DNA of 64,000 bases from Methanogenium sp. S4BF (GTDB taxonomy: Archaea; Halobacteriota; Methanomicrobia; Methanomicrobiales; Methanomicrobiaceae): NCBI RefSeq assembly GCF_029633965.1, contig NZ_CP091277.1:1671940-1735939 (forward strand), in the 5' to 3' direction. Positions 26,995 through 35,697 of the stretch are shown one piece after another (the stretch's first letter is position 1; each line of letters opens with the position of its first letter). A program made the translations under genes and the position numbers. The notes beneath the pieces were generated by a model. The model searched no databases and had not been told where the DNA came from. It saw nothing but the letters and a program-made list of their open reading frames with translations.

Positions 26995-27642
26995 ATGGGA
27001 ATTGGAGATAATCTTGGCGAATCCTTTGAGTATGCAAAGGAAGCACTGGTAGGAAAATGGGTCCGGTGGATTCTGCTTATCATCATCAGCATCATTCCGA
27101 TAGTAGACTTTATTCTGTATGGTTACACCATCCGGGTGCTCCGGGGTACAAAACCGGCACCCGAACTTGAGGATTATGTGCAGCTCTTCATCGACGGACT
27201 GTTGTATTTTATCATCTCAGTCATATGGATGATTCCTGCAATCATTGTTGCCGTGATTCTCATCGGCGGATCCATCGGCGTTGCAATGGCATCCGACCCG
27301 GCTGTGGCAGGTGCGGCGATCGCAGGCATGGGCCTCGGCCTCCTGATCACGATGATCGTCGCCATCCTCTGCGGACTGTTTGCCACCATCGGCATTGTCC
27401 GGTTTGCACGGATGGAGAAGTTCGGCGAGGCATTTGCGTTCGGCGCAATCAAAGATAAGATCGGTGAAATCGGCTGGGTCAACTATATCATCGCACTCAT
27501 CGTGATGGGTATCGTGGTTGGAGTCATCTACTTTGTTCTTGCGCTCATCCCGATCATCGGATGGCTGCTCATGTTCATTATGATCCCGTTCCTTGCCATC
27601 TTCTCGTCACGGTTCATCTGCAACCTGTATGACAGTGCATAA
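26995..27642 (+). CDS. DUF4013 membrane protein, copy 1
   Basis: 215 residues from the ATG at 26995 (MGIGDNLGESFEYAKEAL), which has AAGGTGATAATT upstream; a GTG/ATG farther upstream at 26965 is not needed. Four to five TM segments. Family signature: 'YAKEALVGKWVRWILLIIISIIPIV', 'GYTIRVLRGTKPAPELEDYVQLFIDGL' and a C-terminal 'PFLAIFSSRFICNLYDSA'. Uncharacterised family, likely an integral membrane protein. Almost identical to the gene at 28009. Confidence 0.88.
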   Translation: MGIGDNLGESFEYAKEALVGKWVRWILLIIISIIPIVDFILYGYTIRVLRGTKPAPELEDYVQLFIDGLLYFIISVIWMIPAIIVAVILIGGSIGVAMASDPAVAGAAIAGMGLGLLITMIVAILCGLFATIGIVRFARMEKFGEAFAFGAIKDKIGEIGWVNYIIALIVMGIVVGVIYFVLALIPIIGWLLMFIMIPFLAIFSSRFICNLYDSA

Positions 27643-28008
27643 ACAGCCTGAAATACACATAAAACCCCTCCTTTTCATTTTTTGCAGCACTACCGGGATA
27701 GTGCATTCAGCTCACAGAAATTAGTCAGACCATTTATTCATACCCTGAAACCGGGAGCCATTTCGTTCACGACCGCCCACTACGGGAAATTACTTCCCTG
27801 AATGCAGGGTGGACACGCTCTGCCGGACATCCGGATGGCATACCGGAGTTGCAGAGAAATAATGCAGCCGGTATGACGAAACAATCAGTCATTATCGTAG
27901 CAAATGACAGGTTATTCTTCTCTTTTTACAAAAATTATCTCCATTCCGGAATAAGATTAAATATTTTTAAGAGATAGTGCTATTTACCCCTGAAACAAGG
28001 TGAATACT
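27643..28008. other. Spacer between DUF4013 copies
   Basis: No gene. It starts with a 3' flank shared with the second copy (cataaacagcctgaaatac, then a T-rich terminator-like tract at about 27670-27682). It ends with a duplicated promoter block (27956-27981). Confidence 0.5.
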
Positions 28009-28656
28009 ATGGCAATTGGAGAAAATCTTGGCGAATCCTTTGAGTATACAAAGGAAGCCCTGTTCGGAAAATGGGTTCGGTGGATCCTGCTTATGATCAT
28101 CAGCATCATCCCCATTGTGAACTTTATCCTGTATGGCTACACCATCCGGGTGCTCCGGGGAACGAAACCGGCACCTGAGCTGGAAGACTACGTGCAGCTC
28201 TTCATCGACGGGCTGTTGTATGTGATCATCTCGATCATATGGATGATTCCGGCGATCATTGTTGCCGTGATTCTCATCGGCGGGTCCGTCGGCGTTGCAA
28301 TGGCATCCGACCCCGCTGTGGCAGGTGCGGCAATCGCAGGCATGGGCCTCGGCCTCCTGATCACGTTCATCATCGCCATCCTCTGCGGACTGTTTGCCAC
28401 CATCGGCCTTGTCCGGTTTGCACGGATGGAGAAGTTCGGGGAGGCATTTGCTTTCGGGGAAATTAAAGACAAAATAGCAGCTATTGGCTGGGTCAACTAC
28501 ATCATCGCACTCATCGTGCTGAGTATTGTGGTTGGAGTCGTTTACTTCGTCCTGACACTCATCCCGATCATCGGATGGCTCCTGATGTTCATTCTGGCTC
28601 CGTTCCTTGCCATCTTCTCGTCACGGTTCATCTGCAACCTGTACGACAGTGCATAA
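28009..28656 (+). CDS. DUF4013 membrane protein, copy 2
   Basis: 215 residues from the ATG at 28009 (MAIGENLGESFEYTKEAL), preceded by CAAGGTGAAT. Same length and topology as copy 1 with substitutions scattered along the protein (e.g. 'VDFILYG' to 'VNFILYG', 'AIKDKIGEIGW' to 'EIKDKIAAIGW'). Promoter, leader and 3' flank are also conserved, so a whole transcription unit was duplicated. Function unknown. Confidence 0.88.
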   Translation: MAIGENLGESFEYTKEALFGKWVRWILLMIISIIPIVNFILYGYTIRVLRGTKPAPELEDYVQLFIDGLLYVIISIIWMIPAIIVAVILIGGSVGVAMASDPAVAGAAIAGMGLGLLITFIIAILCGLFATIGLVRFARMEKFGEAFAFGEIKDKIAAIGWVNYIIALIVLSIVVGVVYFVLTLIPIIGWLLMFILAPFLAIFSSRFICNLYDSA

Positions 28657-29114
28657 ACAGCCTGAAATACTCAAAACCACCCTCTTTTCATTTTTTTAAT
28701 TCAGGAAACGGAAGAGAAGGCAGTGCCTTCTCCTGCATATTCCTGCATATGAATGCCACAATGCTGTCCGATACAAAAAGCAGGAACCCCATGGAAAACG
28801 ACCGTCCAGCGTCCAGGGTATTCTTCTCAAACGATATGACTGCCTGCTCAACCGCAGACACCCCGATACCTCAAAGAGCAGGGGCACAACACATTCAGGG
28901 ATCAGCCGTCCCTTACACGAAACAATGGGAAAAGAGGATGAAAAAAGACATTAAGAGAATATCTTTGCCGACAGAACCCCGGCTCCTCCAGGGAAACAGC
29001 CAACGGCATTGTGTTCTCTTGCGTCCTGATGGAATAGAAAGGATGTGACGATCTAAATGGCAGCATGATCTGCTCCAAAGGCAGTGCAATCCCTGTTAAA
29101 TCGATAGCCTGAAC
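28657..29114. other. Gene-poor region after DUF4013
   Basis: Starts with the conserved 3' flank and T-rich tract (about 28684-28697) of the second copy. A possible short frame (about 28749-29048, plus) has no recognisable domain or good ribosome-binding site, and I do not call it. Confidence 0.4.
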
Positions 29115-29336
29115 CTATTCAGAGTTTTCGGTTGCTCCCTCAGGTGCAGACCCTCCTGCGGCATTCCCGTCTGTTCCCGTGAACAGATCAATGAATGAAG
29201 AAAAACACTCGTACATCGTCACCGTAAACGGAGTTTTTGTCTGCAGTTCAGCCTCACCCGTCACCGCCCCTCCAATACAAAATCCAACCATCAGGACAAG
29301 TATAAAACCTGTCACCATCATTATCCTGAGCCCCAT
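29115..29336 (-). CDS. Small exported or membrane protein
   Basis: 73 residues. A strong hydrophobic N-terminal segment (MMVTGFILVLMVGFCIGGAVTG) is followed by a short polar tail rich in Gly, Glu and Ser. GAAGAGGT lies just before the ATG. Either a signal peptide with a ~50-residue mature peptide or a single-span membrane protein. No family recognised. Lies downstream of nothing obvious and convergent with no gene. Confidence 0.5.
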   Translation of the reverse strand: MGLRIMMVTGFILVLMVGFCIGGAVTGEAELQTKTPFTVTMYECFSSFIDLFTGTDGNAAGGSAPEGATENSE

Positions 29337-29455
29337 ACCTCTTCATACCCCCCCGGGTTATATGGCGTGAGGAATAATATGCCGAACAGCATAAATAATT
29401 TTCGCCCATATTTGCATTTCCTGAGCAGATTTTATATTGAAGGACAATTCGTTTG

Positions 29456-30574
29456 TTATGGCCCGTATTCGATCCACCAGACCACAAAACGGACCCATTC
29501 TTCAGGTATCATCCCGTTGCCGGTGCAAAAACCATCGGGACGGACAGGCCGTTTTATCCCGATAGCAGCAGGGATTCCCGTCATCATCGAACAGACAGCC
29601 TGCCTCCCGGCTTCGTCAGGCACAAGACCCCATGCCACCTCATCTGCAATGTGGAGGACAGCGGCAGTGGCCGCCACCAGCACCGGATCCGTGGCACGTA
29701 CCCGGAGGGCAGCCAGAAAGGAGACCCGGTCCTGCACACCGGGAAGGGCAGCGGCAGCCTCCCAAAAATCCTCTTCCCCGATGCCGAAGCGTGCGAGCCG
29801 GACCAGCATGTTGTGCTGACTCGCAGGCCCGAGGCCGGTCTGCCGGGCGAGTGCGTCCCGCGTCGCCTCCCGGACGCACCGCCCGATGAGTTCTCCCAGT
29901 TTTGCGTGCTTGCCCGCGTTGGTAAGATAGAGTGGATGGGCAGGGTTGCTTACGATTGTGATCATATCCGTCCCGGACCCGGTGGCAATGCCTGCTGAGT
30001 AGCAGGACGGGGCCATCAGCTCCTGGAGCACAGACGCCTTCGCTTCCGCGGCCATCATCACCGTACGGGCCATGGTCTCCGGCGGAAGCGAAGCACCGAT
30101 GATAAGGAGGGTGTTGATTGTCCCCCCAGCATCACCAAATTCACCGTTCTCTTCGTAAAACGAGGCCGGGTCGCCGGCCCGGCCACCGTTCGCCTCGATG
30201 CCGCCCGTTACGACCGCGGTCACCGTGAGGTCACGGAAGGTATGCGTGACAGTGGCGGCATTGCACATATCCGCCTTTGTGAGCATTCCCGTCGACAGAT
30301 CAGGGTCAAAGCCGAGGCGGGCGGCGGTGAGGCGGAGGTATCCCTCAACGCTCCCCCCTTCGAGTGCATCCGACCGGCAGGCATCCTCCGACAGATGGTG
30401 GTTGAAGACCATCCGGATGCCTTCCCGGTAGCCGCCGTTCAGCCATGAGGTGGAGAGCACCGCCCGGCCCGGCGGGAGTACGGCCACGATACTTGTTTCG
30501 TCACGGTACACCGTCTCCCCCCCTTCGGTCTTACAGAGAACGACGTTTCCATCACCAGTACTCACTTCCGTCAT
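29456..30574 (-). CDS. cbiZ: Adenosylcobinamide amidohydrolase
   Basis: 372 residues. CbiZ removes the aminopropanol arm from salvaged adenosylcobinamide to give adenosylcobyric acid, the archaeal route for cobinamide salvage. Visible motifs: 'NGGYREGIRMVFNHHLSED', 'TKADMCNAATVTHTF.DLTVTAVVTGGIEANGGRAGDP' and 'GGTINTLLIIGASLPPETMARTVMMAAEAKASVLQEL', 'SGTDMITIVSNPAHP'. Longer than the ~230-residue core by a C-terminal helical region. A methanogen needs cobamides for methyl transfer, consistent with the organism inferred. Monocistronic. Confidence 0.92.
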   Translation of the reverse strand: MTEVSTGDGNVVLCKTEGGETVYRDETSIVAVLPPGRAVLSTSWLNGGYREGIRMVFNHHLSEDACRSDALEGGSVEGYLRLTAARLGFDPDLSTGMLTKADMCNAATVTHTFRDLTVTAVVTGGIEANGGRAGDPASFYEENGEFGDAGGTINTLLIIGASLPPETMARTVMMAAEAKASVLQELMAPSCYSAGIATGSGTDMITIVSNPAHPLYLTNAGKHAKLGELIGRCVREATRDALARQTGLGPASQHNMLVRLARFGIGEEDFWEAAAALPGVQDRVSFLAALRVRATDPVLVAATAAVLHIADEVAWGLVPDEAGRQAVCSMMTGIPAAIGIKRPVRPDGFCTGNGMIPEEWVRFVVWWIEYGP

Positions 30575-30675
30575 GACCCACCGAAATTTTACGAATAGTT
30601 AGTATTCAGAACGCAGAACAGATAAATTCGGATGATTTGCCCTACCTGCCGGAAAATACCCTCATCCGGCATTCG

Positions 30676-31353
30676 TTACCCACCAATATGGAACACAGCA
30701 AAGAGATAGTAAAGTGCAACCGCGATCAGAAAGAGGCCGGACCCGATGCGGATGGGGACCGCCCGGCGGATGAGAAACCCGGTGACTCGGCGGGTGCGCT
30801 CCTCCGAGAGGAGGGAAAGCAGCAGAAGGGGCAGCGCCATCCCGACCCCGAAGAAGAGGAAATTGATAAAATTGTCCAGAAATGCGAGGGCCGTTGACGA
30901 TAGGGAAAAGAGGACGACGATGCCCGCCGGGTTGCAGGGGAGGGCGATGAGGCCGAAGAAGAGGCCGAAGAGAACGGCGGCGGCATAGGGCGATGCGGCA
31001 CCGGGGGCGGTGACATGCGGCAGGAACCGGGAAAGGTCGATGCCTGCGATCATCAGCACACCCAAAAGAGCGAGGAACCCGAAGAGCAGGGGTGAGAGAA
31101 CGGTCGTCACCTCATCGGCGGAGAGGCCAAAGAGGGTAATGACGACAAAGCCAAAGAGCAGGCTTGCTGCAAGCACTCCCCCGGTGACGCAAAGCCCGAG
31201 GTACAGGGGCCGGGCCCGTGACCCTGCAGCGCACTGCCCGGCAAGAAAGGCCAGATACCCGGGATAGAGCGGGAGGACACAGACGGCACCCAGGGGAGTG
31301 AGCACTCCTGCCAGAAACGAGAGAGCCCATGAGAGGAGGAATGGAACGCTCAT
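30676..31353 (-). CDS. CcdA-type membrane thiol transporter
   Basis: 225 residues from the ATG at 31353, which overlaps the stop of the TlpA-like gene (ATGA). Six TM segments in two halves. Motifs 'FLAGVLTPLGAVCVLPLYPGYLAFL' and 'FGLIALPCNPAGIVVLFSL' carry the Cys residues of the CcdA/DsbD pair that carries reducing equivalents across the membrane. A start at 31380 is possible but adds only nine residues. Its tight coupling with the extracytoplasmic thioredoxin-like gene supports an electron route from cytosolic thioredoxin to outside thiols. Confidence 0.9.
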   Translation of the reverse strand: MSVPFLLSWALSFLAGVLTPLGAVCVLPLYPGYLAFLAGQCAAGSRARPLYLGLCVTGGVLAASLLFGFVVITLFGLSADEVTTVLSPLLFGFLALLGVLMIAGIDLSRFLPHVTAPGAASPYAAAVLFGLFFGLIALPCNPAGIVVLFSLSSTALAFLDNFINFLFFGVGMALPLLLLSLLSEERTRRVTGFLIRRAVPIRIGSGLFLIAVALYYLFAVFHIGG

Positions 31354-31910
31354 GCACAGGAGTCGGATACCGACTGCCACACCTCTTCTGATGATTTCAG
31401 CCCGTTTCTCAGTTTATAAGCAGTGTTTCCCGTCGGACAGAAGAGAACAACCGGGGCATATGCGGGTACAAGCATATCCCTCCCCCACCCTTCGACAAGG
31501 CCTGTAGTAAGAGAAGCCGGGGACGCAGCCATGATCACCGTAAGCCCGTTATCCTCCGCATGAGCCTCCAGGGCCCCTGCCGACACCGACGCATCCAGGG
31601 AGAGGCCGACGACAACGACATCCTGCGGATAGTCAGCCTGCAGGCGGGTAAGTTCGCCAAGCTGGGCGGTGCAGATGGGACAGGAAAGGGTGAATGTCTG
31701 CACGATGACCGTCTGCCCCCCGTCCCGCAGGCCCTGTAGCGTGACCGTCTCCCCGGTGAGGGCATCCGTGAGCGGAACCGTGAGCCATCCCGCAGATGAG
31801 ATGTCATACGGCCTCGCAGCCCCGGGATCGCCGGGAAACAGCAAAGCCGCCACAATCACAATGCCGACGAGAGCGATGAGGAGCAGAACGAGAATAGTTT
31901 TCTTCTCCAT
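31350..31910 (-). CDS. TlpA-like membrane-anchored thioredoxin-fold protein
   Basis: 186 residues: N-terminal TM anchor (about 6-24) and an outside thioredoxin fold with the redox site 'FTLSCPICTAQL' (C77, C80), preceded by 'VTLQGLRDGGQTVIVQTF' and followed by 'VVVGLSLDA'. It would be reduced by the CcdA-like partner encoded by the overlapping downstream gene and reduce disulfides or methionine-type targets at the surface. The pair is a two-gene operon. Confidence 0.9.
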   Translation of the reverse strand: MEKKTILVLLLIALVGIVIVAALLFPGDPGAARPYDISSAGWLTVPLTDALTGETVTLQGLRDGGQTVIVQTFTLSCPICTAQLGELTRLQADYPQDVVVVGLSLDASVSAGALEAHAEDNGLTVIMAASPASLTTGLVEGWGRDMLVPAYAPVVLFCPTGNTAYKLRNGLKSSEEVWQSVSDSCA

Positions 31911-31968
31911 ATGTCACCATGACATGAAAGAGAATATAATACCTCCGGGAAAAAAGGGCGAATGTCTC

Positions 31969-33180
31969 TTACCAGAAACGGGTTTTTGACACCGCAAGGG
32001 CCTCTACTGCCGGGAGGGTCTTCCCGGTTAAAAATTCAATGCAGGCGCCGCCGCCGGTGGAGATATGGGAGAACATCTGGTCAATGCCCATCGATTCGAT
32101 GACCGCCGCGGTGTGTCCACCGCCTACCACGGAGAATTCTGCGGCTGCAGCGGCCCGCAGGATTTCATTGGTGCCGGTCGCAAAGAGCGGGTCTTCAAAG
32201 ACGCCGGCAGGCCCGTTTAAGACCACCGTGCCGGATTCACGGATGAGATCCGTTATGGGGCCGATGGATTCAAGGCCGCAGTCAAGGACCGGCAGGTCAG
32301 GGATGGCCGTGACCGGACACTCATCGCGGGAGTCACCGGTACGGACCGCGACCGTCTCCGGCAGAACAACCTTATCCCCGTATCCGGCAAGAATATCACG
32401 TGCCTTCTCGACCTCCGGGAGGTAGCCGAGCTTGCGGATGAGATCTTCGGATGGCGATCCGATACTTATGCCCTGTGCCTTGAAGAAGACATTTGCCACC
32501 ACGCCGACTGCGATGACCCGGTCTGCGATGCCGCCGGAGAGGACATTTGCCGCCACATCGAGGGAGTCATCCACCTTGGTGCCGCCGAGGACAAAAGTGA
32601 CGGGCCCCGGTGCCCCGGAAAGGACCCGCGAGAGGGTGGCAATCTCTTTTTCCATGAGAAGCCCCGCCACCGCAGGCATCGCACGCGGGAGGCCGACGAT
32701 GGTCGGCTGCGACCGGTGTGCGGTGCCGAATGCATCGTTCACGTAGAGATCCCCCATGGCGGCGAGATTGCGCACCAGATGCGTCCCGAGGGCATCTTCA
32801 CCTGACATCTTCAGGTTCTCTTCGGCATTGAACCGGACATTCTCGAGCATCAGGACGTCGCCGTTCTCCATCTCCGCCACCGCATCACGGGCGCATCGCC
32901 CGAATATATCATCAATGTAGGTGACCGGACGGCCGATGAGGCGCTCCAGCCGGGCGGCATGAGCCTCCAGCGTGGTGAAATCCTTCTTCTGCGGACGGGA
33001 CTGATGGGTGATGACCACACACTTTGCATCACCCAGCGCCTGCACCGTCGGTGCATGTTCCCGGAACCGTTTATCGTCAAGGATGATACTGGAGGCAGGA
33101 TCTATCGGGGAGTTAAAATCGACACGCAGGAGTACGGTTTCACCGGCAGTTTCCGTTTCAGTGAGCGTTGCGAATTTCAT
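31969..33180 (-). CDS. pgk: Phosphoglycerate kinase
   Basis: 403 residues. Glycolytic/gluconeogenic enzyme: 1,3-bisphosphoglycerate + ADP = 3-phosphoglycerate + ATP. Motifs 'LLRVDFNSPID', 'LLENVRFNAEENLK', 'YVNDAFGTAHRSQPTIVGLPR', 'FVLGGTKVDDSL' and 'VLNGPAGVFEDPLFATGTNEILRAAAAAEFSVVGGGHTAAVI' are all in place. Archaeal length. Transcribed alone, 58 bases after the TlpA-like gene in the same direction. Confidence 0.97.
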   Translation of the reverse strand: MKFATLTETETAGETVLLRVDFNSPIDPASSIILDDKRFREHAPTVQALGDAKCVVITHQSRPQKKDFTTLEAHAARLERLIGRPVTYIDDIFGRCARDAVAEMENGDVLMLENVRFNAEENLKMSGEDALGTHLVRNLAAMGDLYVNDAFGTAHRSQPTIVGLPRAMPAVAGLLMEKEIATLSRVLSGAPGPVTFVLGGTKVDDSLDVAANVLSGGIADRVIAVGVVANVFFKAQGISIGSPSEDLIRKLGYLPEVEKARDILAGYGDKVVLPETVAVRTGDSRDECPVTAIPDLPVLDCGLESIGPITDLIRESGTVVLNGPAGVFEDPLFATGTNEILRAAAAAEFSVVGGGHTAAVIESMGIDQMFSHISTGGGACIEFLTGKTLPAVEALAVSKTRFW

Positions 33181-33298
33181 ATTATATTACACCTGGGGGG
33201 CACGAAAGAGAACAGACGGTTTTCTCTCTATGGATTATCATTTGCACCGGATTTGCAATATTGGTTTCTTCGGGAAAACGGTGCAGGGGCAGGCACGG

Positions 33299-34102
33299 TC
33301 ACTTCACCCCATACCGGCGGACATGCTCCCAGGCACGGTGGCAGGCTTCGGCACCACTACGGTCACGGTATATTCCGGTATCCTCCCGGCAGTAGAGCAC
33401 GCGGTCCTCACCCACCGGGCAGACCTTGACACAGACGCCGCAGGGAGAGCGGTAGTGTTTGGCAAGGCTCTGGCTGTATCCGGCGCAGGTGGCTTTATCC
33501 GTCAGGCCGTCCGGGTAATCCTCTTCACTGAGCGCCTGCACAGGACACTGTTCAACACACTGCATGCACCGGGTGCAGAGCATGCCCTCCATCACCGGGT
33601 CGGACGCAAGGGAAGCTGCCGTAAGGACCGACCCAAACCGGACACGTGGCCCATACTGCGGGGTAAGGAGCATATTATTGACGCCGAAGGTGCCGAGCCC
33701 CGCAAGGTATGCCGCATGCCGGTGGGAAAAGAAGGCCACCGGGGTGTCCACCAGCACACTCACATGCCCATACCCGTCCCGGGGGACAGAGACGGACGGA
33801 TACCCTGCTGAATTGAGATACTCCGCCAGCCGGTAAGTATACTGGTCAAGGAGACTGTTGATGGTGCGATATTCCTCGCGGTACCAGATGGAGGGCGACG
33901 TCTCGAGGGCGGGAAGATGCACCGGGAGACCGATCACCAGCACGGACTGTGCTTCGGGCCATACGGAACGGGGATAGAATGCCTCCGGCATATCGGGATT
34001 GAGGGACAGGTCCTCCCACCGGGAGACATGGGCCATGCCCAACAGAGGAATATCCATCCCGCGGCATTTTGTCTGTATCATCTGCTTCAGGTCATCAGTC
34101 AT
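33299..34102 (-). CDS. QueG-like 4Fe-4S oxidoreductase
   Basis: 267 residues. The N-terminal half resembles the epoxyqueuosine reductase (cobalamin-binding) domain ('SVLVIGLPVHL', 'YREEYRTINSLLDQYTYRLAEYLNSAGYP', 'HRHAAYLAGLGTFGVNNMLLTPQYGPRVRFGSVLT'). It is followed by two ferredoxin clusters 'CTRCMQCVEQCP' and 'CGVCVKVCP'. True QueG is ~350 residues; this shorter archaeal form may reduce another substrate. The role is inferred from the family. Confidence 0.85.
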   Translation of the reverse strand: MTDDLKQMIQTKCRGMDIPLLGMAHVSRWEDLSLNPDMPEAFYPRSVWPEAQSVLVIGLPVHLPALETSPSIWYREEYRTINSLLDQYTYRLAEYLNSAGYPSVSVPRDGYGHVSVLVDTPVAFFSHRHAAYLAGLGTFGVNNMLLTPQYGPRVRFGSVLTAASLASDPVMEGMLCTRCMQCVEQCPVQALSEEDYPDGLTDKATCAGYSQSLAKHYRSPCGVCVKVCPVGEDRVLYCREDTGIYRDRSGAEACHRAWEHVRRYGVK

Positions 34103-34308
34103 AAAAACCAGTCAGTCTCCTTCTCTTGCGTGCAAGGGGAAAAGGACTCCCTTTTTTTACCTGCAGATGCAGGAGGAGCGGCAGCAGGAGTCATGCGGCC
34201 GAAACAGATCAAAGCGAAACTGACCATTCAGGGAACAAATGGGAAAACAACAGACAGGACAACCTGCCGGAAGAAACGAAATAGTAAAAGTAGGATACTA
34301 ATAAGGTA

Positions 34309-34506
34309 TTAGTATCTGGGTTTTCTGTGCTTTGGGAAGCAATCGTTGCAGTACACAGGTCTTCCCTCTGTAGGCTTGAATGGAACGTCACATTCCTTTC
34401 CGCAGTCTGCGCAGGTTGCCTTATGCATTTCGCGGGGCCCGCCAAAGGAGCGCTGTCCGCCATCGTGACCACGGCTTCCGCCCCGGTAATTGTTTCTGTC
34501 GTTCAT
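34309..34506 (-). CDS. CxxC-x17-CxxC zinc-ribbon protein
   Basis: 65 residues: a Gly/Arg/Asn-rich head (about 1-25), then 'CADCGKECDVPFKPTEGRPVYCNDCFPKHRKPRY', the CxxC...VPFKP.EGRPVYC..C signature of a small methanogen zinc domain. The Arg-Gly-rich head suggests RNA or DNA binding. Function unknown. A dyad at 34615-34631 lies about 110 bases upstream. Confidence 0.88.
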   Translation of the reverse strand: MNDRNNYRGGSRGHDGGQRSFGGPREMHKATCADCGKECDVPFKPTEGRPVYCNDCFPKHRKPRY

Positions 34507-34941
34507 GAGATAAACTCAGATAAATAGAGGTCGTATGAGATAATAGATATTCGCATCACACCCATTTTTTGCGCAACGGCAGAAGTATGGCAATATTCAG
34601 ATTACATGACAGGATATCGTTTGAAACGATACAATCACCCCATAACCGCAGGGTTCATGCAGACACAATTTTCTTCCGGAATCAACCAGATACCTGCGCG
34701 GCGGATGGTGCCGCATACCTGCGCCACAGTGGCACAATCTGTCCATCCCGGCACAGAACAGAACTGCCAAAACAGCAGGCCATCCCCGGCAGCGGCCGGA
34801 GGGATGACTGCGGGCCGGGAGGATTTTTTACCCAACAGACCAAGTACAATGCGACAGCAGGGCAGGGTAACTGTCTGCAGCACCCGCACGGCAGAGGGCA
34901 GGCCCGCAATCCCCGCCACCTCCGGAAACGAGGCTTAAGAA
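34507..34941. other. Intergenic region between divergent genes
   Basis: Separates the zinc-ribbon gene (minus) and the YqhA gene (plus). It contains the perfect dyad TATCGTTTGAAACGATA (34615-34631). Open frames inside (34606-34938 plus, 34635-34919 minus) have no recognisable protein features. Confidence 0.45.
34615..34631. promoter_or_regulatory. 17-base perfect dyad
   Basis: TATCGTTT and AAACGATA flank a single G. An operator-sized symmetric site in the shared intergenic region; regulator unknown. Confidence 0.4.
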
Positions 34942-35484
34942 ATGGATAACACAAATCGTCCCCGAAAACAGACCAACGGGAAGGAAATAAACCCGATTGA
35001 AGAGAAATTTGAAAAAGGCCTCTGGAGCATCCGGTATATTGTACTGCTGGGTGTCCTCTTCGGCGCGCTATCGGCCATCGTACTCTTTGTGGCAGGCTCG
35101 CTTGAGATCTATTCGACGCTCGTCGATTTCATCTTCAAATCGAACGCCCATGTCGGCCACGAAGAGATCCTCATAGCGATCATCGGCGCCATCGACTTCT
35201 ACCTGATAGCCCTCGTCCTGTTGATCTTCACCTTCGGCATCTATGAACTCTTCATCTCCAAAATTGATATCGCCCATGAGGAAGGGGAGTTCGGCAATAT
35301 CCTTGAGGTGAAAAACCTCGATGACCTCAAAAACAAGATCGTGAAGGTCATCATCATGGTCCTCATCGTGAGTTTCTTCCAGCGGATTCTCTCGATGGAA
35401 TTTTCCACCGCCTATGACATGCTTGCCATGGCAATATCCATCTGTGTCATCTGTGTGGGCGTCTACTTTTTGGGACGCCATTAA
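34942..35484 (+). CDS. YqhA (UPF0114) family membrane protein
   Basis: 180 residues with an N-terminal cytosolic tail ('NPIEEKFEKGLWSIRYIVLLGVLFGALSAIVLFVAGSLEIYSTL'), four TM segments, and the family-like 'AIDFYLIALVLLIFTFGIYELFISKIDIAH' centre and 'NLDDLKNKIVKVIIMVLIVSFFQRIL' end. UPF0114 proteins are integral membrane proteins of unknown role. Stand-alone gene. Confidence 0.85.
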   Translation: MDNTNRPRKQTNGKEINPIEEKFEKGLWSIRYIVLLGVLFGALSAIVLFVAGSLEIYSTLVDFIFKSNAHVGHEEILIAIIGAIDFYLIALVLLIFTFGIYELFISKIDIAHEEGEFGNILEVKNLDDLKNKIVKVIIMVLIVSFFQRILSMEFSTAYDMLAMAISICVICVGVYFLGRH

Positions 35485-35697
35485 CTCATTTTTCCAAAAA
35501 TCAGTTCCGATTTTTTCATGCTATGGAAAGTTTCAGCACATCAGCATCCGGAAATCAGACACCTGCCCGCAAGAGAGAAAGAGAGAAACGGGCATGATGG
35601 GAACGACATCTGATCTGTGTGCAACCAGAGGTATCCTACTCTTTTTTAATCGTCCGTTTCCCATGCTGATCAGACCTTATACGACCCGGTGCCTGAG

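Noticed and set aside
28575-29048. A plus-strand open frame after DUF4013
   Set aside because: Overlaps the end of the DUF4013 gene and has no domain or usable start signal.
33008-33811. A 267-codon open frame on the plus strand
   Set aside because: Opposite phosphoglycerate kinase and the QueG-like gene; shadow frame.
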